Part shown: positions 31,411 through 38,532 of the stretch, piece after piece
How the letters are laid out: the number at the start of each line of letters is the position of its first letter
How positions within the stretch are numbered: position 1 is the stretch's first letter
Assembly: GCA_944388105.1 (NCBI GenBank)
Contig: CALXHN010000011.1
Coordinates: 1-41,320 of the forward strand
DNA from: an uncultured Gemmiger sp.
GTDB lineage: Bacteria; Bacillota; Clostridia; Oscillospirales; Ruminococcaceae
Direction of reading: 5' to 3'
Length of the DNA stretch: 41,320 nt
Made by a program: the position numbers and the translations under genes
Notes under the pieces: generated by a model
Databases searched by the model: none
Told to the model about the DNA's origin: nothing
Seen by the model: the letters and a program-made list of their open reading frames with translations, nothing else

Positions 31411-32904
31411 ATGAGCGAATATGATTACTCGGGTCTGTATCACCAGAACCCGCAGAATACTCCGCCCACCGGCGGACAGACGCCGCCGCAGAATCCGGCG
31501 GACAGCGGATATCCCAACGTGGGCAGCAGCGGCATGAACACCGCCAACACCGCCCAGACCGATTTTGCCAGCGACGGACAGGGCGGCCAGCCGGCGGGCG
31601 AGGCCTATGCCGGCTACACCGCCCCCCACAGTGAACCCTACGGCAACCCCGGCAACCCCGGCGGTCCTGCCGGCCCCAACGGTCCGGTGAACGGGTACGG
31701 CGCACAGCCCACCCCGCCCACCCCGCCCCGCAAGAAGGGCGGCAAAAAGATCGGCCTGCGCATCCTGGCCGGTGTGGGCGTTGTGGTGCTGGGCTTCGGC
31801 GGCGGCCTGCTGGGCACGGTGGCGGCTTCCCGCGCCGGACTCACCGGCAGCCAGGTGGTGGTCCAGCAGGTGCAGCGGGACGAAAACGCCACCGCTTCCA
31901 CCCAGGGCAGCACCGGCGGCACCAACCTGTCCATGACCGAGATCGCGGCCAAGGCCCAGCCCAGCGTGGTGGCCATCACCACCGAGCAGATGGTGAGCAC
32001 CAACAGCTGGTTCGGCAACTATGTGCAGAGCGGCGCCGGTTCCGGCGTCATCATCAGCCAGGACGGCTACATCCTGACCTGCGCCCATGTGGTCAACGGC
32101 GCCACCAACATCAAGGTGCAGCTGCCTGACGACACCGAATACACCGCCACCGTGGTGGGGGCGGATACCACCTCCGACATTGCGGTGGTCAAGATCGACG
32201 CCACCGGCCTGAGCGCTGCCACCATCGGTGATTCCGATGCCCTGGCGGTGGGCGAGCTGGCGGTGGCCGTGGGCAACCCCCTGGGTACCCTGAGCGGCAC
32301 CGTCACCGACGGCATCATCAGCGCGGTGAACCGTTCGGTGGAAGTGGAAAGCAATGAGATGAGCCTGATCCAGACCGACGCGGCCATCAGCCCGGGCAAC
32401 TCCGGCGGCGGCCTGTTCAACGGCCAGGGCGAACTCATCGGCATCGTCAACGCCAAGAGCGGCTCCACCACCAACACCGGTGAGGCCACCAACGCCGAAG
32501 GTCTGGGCTTTGCCATCCCCATCAACACCGCCATGGACATTGCCCAGGATCTGATCGAGAACGGCTACGTCAAGCGTCCGGCCCTGGGCGTGACGGTGGT
32601 CACCGTTACCCAGGAGAACGCCATGCAGTTCGGTGTGTCCGACTACGGCGTGTATATCTACCAGATCACCCCGGGCAGCGGTGCGGCCAACGCCGGCCTG
32701 CAGGTGGGCGACCGGATCATCGCCATTGACGACAACTCGGTCTCCCAGAGCAGCGACCTGACCGGCTACCTGCAGCAGAAGGCGGTGGGCGACACCGTCA
32801 ACCTGCAGATCGAGCGGGACGGCAAGATGGCCACCTACCAGGTGGTGCTGGGCGAAGGCACCAACACCAGCGCGGCTTCCACCACCGAGAACGCCGCGGG
32901 CTGA
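31411..32904 (+). CDS. HtrA/DegP-like membrane-anchored serine protease with PDZ domain
   Basis: The 497-residue protein begins with a long Asn/Gly/Pro/Gln-rich cytoplasmic region (1-105), a basic patch and membrane helix (106-140), and then the trypsin-like protease. The catalytic triad is His226 (CAHVV), Asp256 (SDIAVV) and Ser331 (GNSGGG), followed by a C-terminal PDZ domain (about 390-485). Such HtrA proteins degrade misfolded exported proteins at the membrane-wall interface. AAAGGAG precedes the ATG. Upstream is an operator-like palindrome; a strong bidirectional terminator follows. The Gly/Pro-rich N-terminal region is longer than in many HtrA proteins. Confidence 0.95.
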   Translation: MSEYDYSGLYHQNPQNTPPTGGQTPPQNPADSGYPNVGSSGMNTANTAQTDFASDGQGGQPAGEAYAGYTAPHSEPYGNPGNPGGPAGPNGPVNGYGAQPTPPTPPRKKGGKKIGLRILAGVGVVVLGFGGGLLGTVAASRAGLTGSQVVVQQVQRDENATASTQGSTGGTNLSMTEIAAKAQPSVVAITTEQMVSTNSWFGNYVQSGAGSGVIISQDGYILTCAHVVNGATNIKVQLPDDTEYTATVVGADTTSDIAVVKIDATGLSAATIGDSDALAVGELAVAVGNPLGTLSGTVTDGIISAVNRSVEVESNEMSLIQTDAAISPGNSGGGLFNGQGELIGIVNAKSGSTTNTGEATNAEGLGFAIPINTAMDIAQDLIENGYVKRPALGVTVVTVTQENAMQFGVSDYGVYIYQITPGSGAANAGLQVGDRIIAIDDNSVSQSSDLTGYLQQKAVGDTVNLQIERDGKMATYQVVLGEGTNTSAASTTENAAG

Positions 32905-32933
32905 TACGTCTGACCCTTGCGTGAATGAATAAG

Positions 32934-32976
32934 AACACCCCCGGCACGAAGCGTCTGCTTCGCGCCGGGGGTGTTT
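32934..32976. terminator. Bidirectional terminator between HtrA and the COG2509 flavoprotein
   Basis: AACACCCCCGGC-CGAAGC and GCTTCG-GCCGGGGGTGTTTT form a long stem with a single-base bulge on each side around GTCT. Confidence 0.9.
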
Positions 32977-33007
32977 TGCTGTTCAGGCAAAGGTCATCAA
33001 AAGGCCA

Positions 33008-34438
33008 TCAGAAGCCGTGGTTCTCGATGAGCTTGCGGCCCATGAGCACGCCCATGACCGAGGCCATCATCAGGCCGCGGGTCCAGCCGGAGGAGTCGCC
33101 CAGGCAGTGGAGGTTGGCCACGTTGGTCTCCAGGTCGGTGTCCATGCGGACCTTGTTGGAGTAGAACTTCAGCTCGGGGGAGTAGAGCAGGGTCTCGGGG
33201 GCGGCAAAGCCCGGGACCACATGGTCCACCATCTTGATGAACTCGATGATGTTCACCATGGCCCGGTAGGGCATGGCGGCGGTGATGTCACCGGCCACCG
33301 CGTCCTTCAGGGTGGGGCGGACGTTGGAGCGGGCCAGCTCCTGGGGCCAGGTGCGCTTGCCGTTGAGGATGTCCCCGTACCGCTGCACCAGAATGTGCCC
33401 CGCACCCAGCATGTTGGTCAGTTCGCCCACCTTCTGGGCGTAGGCGATGGGCTGGTTGAAGGGCTCGGTGAAGTTGTGGCTGACCAGGATGGCCAGGTTG
33501 GTGTTGGAGCTCTTCAGGTCCTTGTAGCTGTGGCCGTTGACCACCGCCAGGTCGTTGTCGTAGTTTTCCTGGGCCACAAAGCCGCCCGGGTTCTGGCAGA
33601 AGGTGCGGACCTTGTTCTTCCAGGGGTTGGGATAGCCGATGAGCTTGCCCTCATACAAAACGTTGTTGATGGTCTCCATGATCTCGTTGCGGCATTCCAC
33701 CCGCACGCCGATGTCCACGGTGCCCGGACGGTGGGCGATGTTGTGCTCGGCGCAGATCTTTTCCAGCCAGTCGGCGCCCCGCCGGCCGGTGGCAATGACC
33801 ACCTGGCGGCCGGTGACCCGGACTGCCTCGGCGTCCGGCTTGCCGGCCTTGCGGGCCACCACGCCCCGGCAGGTGTCCCCGTCCAGCAGGATGTTGTCGC
33901 ACTCGGTCTCGAACCACATCTCCACCCCCTGGGCAGCCAGATAGTTCTGGATGTTCAGGTAGAGCTGCTGGGCTTTCTCGGTGCCCAGGTGACGGATGGG
34001 GCAGTCCACCAGCTGCAGGCCCGCCTGGATGGTGCGCTTGCGGATCTCCTTGATCTCGGCCCCTTCATACACGCCCTCCACATGGGGATCGGCGCCGAAT
34101 TCCAGGTAGATCTTGTCGGTGTAGTCGATGAGGTCCTGGGCAAAGTCCTCCCCGATGAGTTCGGGCAGCTCGCCGCCCACCTCCCGGGACAGGGACAGTT
34201 TGCCGTCGGAGAAAGCGCCCGCCCCGGAAAAACCGGTGGTGATGGCGCAGTTGGGTTTGCAGTTCACACAGTGGCCGACCTCGGCTTTGGGACAGTGGCG
34301 GCGCTCCACCGGTTTGCCCTTCTCGATGAGCAGGATCTTGAGCTCTTTGGAGCGGCTGCTCTTGCGCAGCAGTTCCAGGGCGGTGAAGATACCGGCAGGG
34401 CCGGCGCCGACGATGATCAGGTCATACTGAGTTTGCAT
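33008..34438 (-). CDS. FAD-dependent dehydrogenase of the COG2509 family
   Basis: The 476-residue flavoprotein has the FAD-binding YDLIIVGAGPAG (residues 5-16), a second dinucleotide motif QVVIATGRRGADW and a C-terminal GDSSG-type FAD contact (LHCLGDSSGWTRG). Residues 49-64 carry four Cys (C-x7-C-x2-C-x3-C, in HCPKAEVGHCVNCKPNC) just before the FSGAGAFSDGKLSL motif, suggesting an iron-sulfur or zinc site. The physiological substrate of COG2509 proteins is unknown. The ATG at 34438 was chosen as the start of the flavin fold, with AAAGGAG about 12 bases upstream; the longer frame is unsupported. It is probably the last gene of the operon from 37.2 kb. Confidence 0.9.
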   Translation of the reverse strand: MQTQYDLIIVGAGPAGIFTALELLRKSSRSKELKILLIEKGKPVERRHCPKAEVGHCVNCKPNCAITTGFSGAGAFSDGKLSLSREVGGELPELIGEDFAQDLIDYTDKIYLEFGADPHVEGVYEGAEIKEIRKRTIQAGLQLVDCPIRHLGTEKAQQLYLNIQNYLAAQGVEMWFETECDNILLDGDTCRGVVARKAGKPDAEAVRVTGRQVVIATGRRGADWLEKICAEHNIAHRPGTVDIGVRVECRNEIMETINNVLYEGKLIGYPNPWKNKVRTFCQNPGGFVAQENYDNDLAVVNGHSYKDLKSSNTNLAILVSHNFTEPFNQPIAYAQKVGELTNMLGAGHILVQRYGDILNGKRTWPQELARSNVRPTLKDAVAGDITAAMPYRAMVNIIEFIKMVDHVVPGFAAPETLLYSPELKFYSNKVRMDTDLETNVANLHCLGDSSGWTRGLMMASVMGVLMGRKLIENHGF

Positions 34439-34485
34439 GGGTCGATGGGTCTCCTTTTGTTGTGTTGTGAAAAAAATCAGCAGGA

Positions 34486-35103
34486 TCAGCTCTGCGGATC
34501 GCTCGGGTCGGGGTCGGCGGGGGCTTCCCCGTCGTCCGTGGGCGCCGGGGCTTCGGCGGCCTTGTCCAGGTCGTGCAGCAGCAGGGCGGTGTACAGGGTG
34601 CATCCGGCGTTGAGCACACCCTCGATAATCAGCAGCAGGCCGGACAGCCAGATGGAATCCACCGGCCAGTCGGAGAAGGGCTGCAGGATGAGCAGGATGC
34701 CCGCAATGCCGGTGACAAAGCCCAGCACAAACAGCACCCACCAGCGCTGGCCCTTGCGGCGCACCAGCGCCCAGGCGCTCTGTTCCCGGGCGGCGCCGTC
34801 CACCAGGAGAAAGACGCCGAACACCACCGGCAGCACCCACTGCACAAAATCGGGGCGCAGCAGGGCAAACAGGCCCAGGGCCAGGGTGACCACACCGCCC
34901 GCCAGGGTGAACCAGGCGGCCAGACCCTTCTCCTTGTTGCGGGAATACCGCCACAGGCTGCGGGCGCCGGTCAGGGCGATGAGAAGGCCGAATCCGGCGC
35001 ACACCCAGGGCAGGCTGGCGGCGGGGGCGGCCAGCAGGGCCAGACCCAGGACAAAATACAGCACACTGAGCACCAGCATGCCGGTACGCAGATGATGAAG
35101 CAT
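34486..35103 (-). CDS. HdeD-like (DUF308) membrane protein
   Basis: The 205-residue protein has about six hydrophobic helices arranged as repeated pairs (GMLVLSVLYFVLGLALL, VCAGFGLLIALTGARSL, VVTLALGLFALL, VVFGVFLLVDG, VLFVLGFVTGIAGILLIL, GLLLIIEGVLNAG). A Pro/Asp-rich tail follows. This is the pattern of HdeD/DUF308 proteins, connected in E. coli with acid resistance; the function in Gram-positives is not known. AAGGAGG lies eight bases before the ATG. It sits 23 bases after the MATE gene stop and 47 bases before the flavoprotein gene, so it belongs to the same operon. Confidence 0.8.
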   Translation of the reverse strand: MLHHLRTGMLVLSVLYFVLGLALLAAPAASLPWVCAGFGLLIALTGARSLWRYSRNKEKGLAAWFTLAGGVVTLALGLFALLRPDFVQWVLPVVFGVFLLVDGAAREQSAWALVRRKGQRWWVLFVLGFVTGIAGILLILQPFSDWPVDSIWLSGLLLIIEGVLNAGCTLYTALLLHDLDKAAEAPAPTDDGEAPADPDPSDPQS

Positions 35104-35126
35104 GACAAAAACCTCCTTGCGGGGCC

Positions 35127-36503
35127 TCAGGCCGCCGCGGCGGCGGTGCGCATGGGGCGGATGATCTTGTTATAGCAGACCCGCTGGAAAATGATGCACA
35201 GCAGGAAAGCCACCACCTCGGCGATGGGGAAGGCCCACCAAACCACATCCACCCGGCCGGCCAGACTGAGCAGCCAGGCGGTGGGCAGCAGCACCACCAG
35301 CTGGCGGATGACCGACACCCACAAAGCCAGCACGCCGTGCCCCAGGGCCTGGAAGTAGGCGGAGGAGATGACGTTGAAACCGGCCATCAGGAAGGAGATG
35401 GAGATGATGCGCAAAGCCACCGTGCCCAGGCTGAGCATGTCCGGGCTGGCGTTGAAGATGCTGAGCATGACCCCCGGCAGGAACTGCCCCGCCAGAAAGC
35501 CCAGCACCATGATGCCCACCGCGTAGATGGCGGCCAGCCGCTTGGTGCCCAGGATGCGCTCCGGCTTGCGGGCGCCGTAGTTGTAGCTGACGATGGGCAC
35601 CATGCCGTTGTTCAGCCCGAACACCGGCATGAACACAAAGCTCTGCAGCTTGAAGTATACCCCGAAAACCGCCACCGCCGTGCTGGAATAGGCAATGAGG
35701 ATGGCGTTCATGCCGAAGGTCATCACGCTGCCGATGGCGTTCATGGCGATGGAGGGGATGCCCACCTGGTAGATGCGCAGGATGGTGCGCGGCGCGGGAC
35801 GGAAGCCCCGCAGGGAGATGTGCACGTCCTTGTTGTACAGAAAATGCAGGGTCAGAGCGGCGGTGGCGCCCACAAACTGGCCGATGACGGTGGCCACGGC
35901 GGCGCCGGCGGCCTCCAGGCGGGGCACCCCGAACAGGCCGAAGATGAAGATGGGGTCCAGCACGATGTTGGTCAGCGCACCGATGAGCTGGGTGGTCATG
36001 GCAAAGGTGCTGCGGCCGGTGGAGACCAGGATCTTTTCCATCATGCACTGGACGCAGCAGCCCAGGCTGAAGATGGTGCAGATGCTCAGGTATTCCGCTC
36101 CGTAGCGGGCAATGAGGGGGTCGGTGGTCTGGGCCCGGATGAAGGCCCCGGCCCCGAACAAACCGAAGATCAGGAAGGCCACGGCGCTGCACACGGCCAG
36201 GAACAGGCCGTTGGCGGCGGCGCGGTCCGCCTCGGCGTGGTTTCCTTCGCCCAGATTCTTGGACAGATAGGCGTTGACGCCCACCGCGGTGCCCACCGCA
36301 AAGGCGATCAGCAGGTTCTGGATCGGAAATGCCAGACTGACGGCGGACAACGCCGCCTCGTTGACATAGGATACAAAGATGCTGTCCACCACATTGTACA
36401 GGGCCTGCACCAGCATGGAAATCATCATGGGGATGGCCAGGGAAAGCAGCAGCGGGTTCAGCGGTTCGGTGCCCATGCGGGCGGCGGAAAGGGTCTTACT
36501 CAT
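35127..36503 (-). CDS. MATE-family multidrug/sodium antiporter
   Basis: The 458-residue protein has 12 membrane helices and the MATE features: MGTEPLNPLLLSLAIPMMISMLVQALYN at the start, the conserved QPIIS-type region here VYFKLQSFVFMPVFGLNNGM, and FNVISSAYFQALG in the second half. MATE proteins export drugs or metabolites in exchange for H+ or Na+. The start ATG 36503 overlaps the stop of the kinase-like gene (ATGA), so the pair is translationally coupled; the longer frame is unsupported. The substrate is unknown. Confidence 0.92.
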   Translation of the reverse strand: MSKTLSAARMGTEPLNPLLLSLAIPMMISMLVQALYNVVDSIFVSYVNEAALSAVSLAFPIQNLLIAFAVGTAVGVNAYLSKNLGEGNHAEADRAAANGLFLAVCSAVAFLIFGLFGAGAFIRAQTTDPLIARYGAEYLSICTIFSLGCCVQCMMEKILVSTGRSTFAMTTQLIGALTNIVLDPIFIFGLFGVPRLEAAGAAVATVIGQFVGATAALTLHFLYNKDVHISLRGFRPAPRTILRIYQVGIPSIAMNAIGSVMTFGMNAILIAYSSTAVAVFGVYFKLQSFVFMPVFGLNNGMVPIVSYNYGARKPERILGTKRLAAIYAVGIMVLGFLAGQFLPGVMLSIFNASPDMLSLGTVALRIISISFLMAGFNVISSAYFQALGHGVLALWVSVIRQLVVLLPTAWLLSLAGRVDVVWWAFPIAEVVAFLLCIIFQRVCYNKIIRPMRTAAAAA

Positions 36504-37108
36504 TCTCGGACGGAAGCCTCCATTGCCTTGGCGGCCTGAACGATGAGCTGGGCGCAGGCTTCCCGGCCCAGGGCGGCGTTCAGGCACAGGTCGTAGTTTT
36601 TGGCCTCGCCCCAACGGTTTTCGGTGTAGTAGTTATAATAGCTCGCGCGGGCGCGGTCATGCTTGGCCAGAGCGGTCTCCCACAGGCGGTCGGGCATGTC
36701 CTTGGCGCCGGGGCGGTCCTTCGCGTTGCGGATGCGCAGGTCCACCGGCGCATAGACGAAGGTGCTCAGCACATTGGGACGGTCCCGCAGCACGTAGTCG
36801 CCGCAGCGGCCCAGAATGACGCAGGAGCCTTTCTGGGCCAGTTCCTTGATGACGTTGGATTGCAGGATGTACACCTGGTCGGCCAGAGGCATGGTGTTGC
36901 CCATCATGTACAGGCTGTAGATCAGGCTGCCGCTGCGCTGATTCTCGCTGGCGGCAATGGCTTCTTCGGTCAGACCGCTTTTCTTGGCAGCCAGGGTGAT
37001 GAGCTCCTTGTTGTACAGGGGCACACCCAGCAGGTCCGCGACCCGCTGCGCGATCTCGCTGCCGCCGGAGGCATATTCGCGTGCCATTGTGATGACCAGG
37101 GGTTCCAT
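36500..37108 (-). CDS. Cytidylate kinase-like protein (AAA_33/PF13189 family)
   Basis: The 202-residue protein starts with LVITMAREYASGGSEIAQRVA. This takes the place of the usual P-loop GxxGxGKS and is typical of the cytidylate kinase-like family, which has the SGGSEIA loop. It continues with YNKELITLAAKKSGL, SCVILGRCGDYVL and RIRNAKDRPGAKD, the expected lid region. It probably binds a nucleotide, but no substrate is established for these small proteins. GAGGTGG lies five bases before ATG 37108. The MATE gene overlaps it, so a link to transport regulation is suggested by position only. Confidence 0.8.
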   Translation of the reverse strand: MEPLVITMAREYASGGSEIAQRVADLLGVPLYNKELITLAAKKSGLTEEAIAASENQRSGSLIYSLYMMGNTMPLADQVYILQSNVIKELAQKGSCVILGRCGDYVLRDRPNVLSTFVYAPVDLRIRNAKDRPGAKDMPDRLWETALAKHDRARASYYNYYTENRWGEAKNYDLCLNAALGREACAQLIVQAAKAMEASVRE

Positions 37109-37179
37109 AAAATCCACCTCACAATTCAATTTTTCGGGGCGGGAAAGACCCGGAAGGCCGTACCACCCCCACTATACCC

Positions 37180-37208
37180 ATTATAACGGCGGACGGGGCA
37201 AAAAACAA
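37180..37208 (-). promoter_or_regulatory. Promoter of the kinase-MATE-HdeD-flavoprotein operon
   Basis: On the minus strand TTGTTT (37208-37203), 17 bases, perfect TATAAT (37185-37180). Confidence 0.65.
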
Positions 37209-37225
37209 GAGGAACTCCTTCCCGT

Positions 37226-37254
37226 TTGCACCCCGGGCCGGGGTGGAGTATAAT
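37226..37254 (+). promoter_or_regulatory. Promoter of the Gfo/Idh/MocA oxidoreductase gene
   Basis: TTGCAC (37226-37231), 17 bases, perfect TATAAT (37249-37254). Only 17 bases separate its -35 from that of the divergent operon. Confidence 0.7.
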
Positions 37255-37318
37255 GGAAAAAACGTCCCGTGCCAACGGGGAACATCAAAGAAAAAACAAC
37301 GAAAGGTGGAAGTTTTCC

Positions 37319-38305
37319 ATGCCGCTGAAACTTGCCGTTCTGTCCACCAGCCGCATTGTGGCGGAGTTTATGGACCATCTGGCCGAAATGCCCGAGATCG
37401 AAGTCACCGCCCTGTGCTGCCGCCCCCAGAGCGAGGCCAAGGCAAAGGCCATGGCCCAGGCCCACGGGGTGCCCCGGGTCTTTACCGATGAGGATGCCTG
37501 CTACGCCGCCGGCGGATTTGAGGCGGTGTACATCGGCACCGCCAACCACCTGCACTATGCGGCGGCCAAAAAGGCCCTGGAAGCGGGGTATCATGTGATC
37601 CTGGAAAAGCCCTTCACCGCCACCGCCGCCGAAGCCCGGGAGCTGTTCGGTCTGGCCGACCGCAAGGGGGTCATCCTCTTTGAGGCCATCACCACTCCCT
37701 ACCTGCCCGCCTACCGCTTCCTGCAGGAGAACATTGCCGCCATCGGTCCGGTGCGGGGGGCCATGGCCAGCTTCTGCGCCCGCAGCGCCCGGTATGACGA
37801 CTACCTCAAGGGCATCTGGAACACCACCTTTGATCCGGCCTGCAACGGCGGCGCCCTCAACGACATGAACGTGTACAACCTGCACTATTTCTGGGGGCTG
37901 CTGGGCATGCCGGAATCCTGCGAATACCACCCCAGCCGGGGAGCCAACGGCATCGACACGGCGGGTACGGTGGTGCTCCACTACCCGGATTTTTGTGCCG
38001 TGGCCCTGGCCGCCAAGGACAGCGAAAGCGAAAAGTTTGCCAGCATCCAGGGCCCCGGCGGCTACCTGGTGCTGCACGGCGGCACCAACAGCCTGGATGA
38101 GGTGTACAGCGTGCTGGGCGGGGTGCGCGGCGGCGGAAAACGCACCGACTGTCCCCCGGCTGCCCGCCACCGCATGGCCTACGAGTTTGCGGAATTCGCC
38201 CGGATCGTGGCGGAAAAGGACCGGGCCGCCGAGGCCGAAGCCCGCACCCGGACCCTGGCTGTGATGGAGCTGCTGGACCGGCTGCACGCCGCTGACGTAC
38301 AGTAA
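37319..38305 (+). CDS. Gfo/Idh/MocA-family NAD(P)-dependent oxidoreductase
   Basis: The 328-residue protein has an N-terminal Rossmann fold (LAVLSTSRIVAEFM; VYIGTANHLHYAAAKKALEAG) and the family motif HVILEKPFTATAAEA, containing the conserved EKP. A C-terminal substrate domain carries GGALNDMNVYNLHYF (a D-x3-H-type catalytic site). Such enzymes oxidise or reduce sugars and inositols; the exact substrate is not readable. The initial GxGxxG is modified to LSTSRI, as in several family members. AAAGGTGG lies about nine bases before ATG 37319; the longer frame from 37226 is unsupported. Confidence 0.85.
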   Translation: MPLKLAVLSTSRIVAEFMDHLAEMPEIEVTALCCRPQSEAKAKAMAQAHGVPRVFTDEDACYAAGGFEAVYIGTANHLHYAAAKKALEAGYHVILEKPFTATAAEARELFGLADRKGVILFEAITTPYLPAYRFLQENIAAIGPVRGAMASFCARSARYDDYLKGIWNTTFDPACNGGALNDMNVYNLHYFWGLLGMPESCEYHPSRGANGIDTAGTVVLHYPDFCAVALAAKDSESEKFASIQGPGGYLVLHGGTNSLDEVYSVLGGVRGGGKRTDCPPAARHRMAYEFAEFARIVAEKDRAAEAEARTRTLAVMELLDRLHAADVQ

Positions 38306-38405
38306 TGCCTCCTGATTTTTAACAGGATTGTACAAGAATTGTGGAAAACTTTCCCTTTGCACCCACAAAAACCCACAAAGATGAACGGAATGTGAACAAA
38401 ATCCC

Positions 38406-38434
38406 TTGACCCGCCGCCGCGGCTGTGCTAGCAT
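38406..38434 (+). promoter_or_regulatory. Promoter of the Amt-PII gene
   Basis: TTGACC (38406-38411), 17 bases, TAGCAT (38429-38434) with extended -10 TGC. Transcription should begin near 38441. Confidence 0.7.
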
Positions 38435-38455
38435 GGGGACAACAAAGCAAATGGC

Positions 38456-38493
38456 AAAGGCGCCGGATGGTGAAATACCGTCCGGCGCCTTTT
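38456..38493 (+). promoter_or_regulatory. Terminator-like hairpin in the Amt-PII leader (possible attenuator)
   Basis: AAAGGCGCCGGA and TCCGGCGCCTTT pair perfectly, with inner GG/CC pairs, and the stem is followed by TTTTGCTATTTGATTTT. It lies between the predicted transcription start and the start codon, about 15 bases into the transcript. No leader peptide or known riboswitch is visible. Confidence 0.7.
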
Positions 38494-38532
38494 GCTATTT
38501 GATTTTGAACATGCAAGAGGGGAGTCATGTAT

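Noticed and set aside
33017-35095. 690-codon plus-strand open frame opposite the flavoprotein and HdeD-like genes
   Set aside because: Antisense shadow spanning two real genes, with low-complexity His/Val/Gly composition.
38456-38493. ANTAR-type two-hairpin antitermination target in the Amt leader
   Set aside because: Only one hairpin is present and there is no room for the upstream stem between the predicted start of transcription and the terminator.
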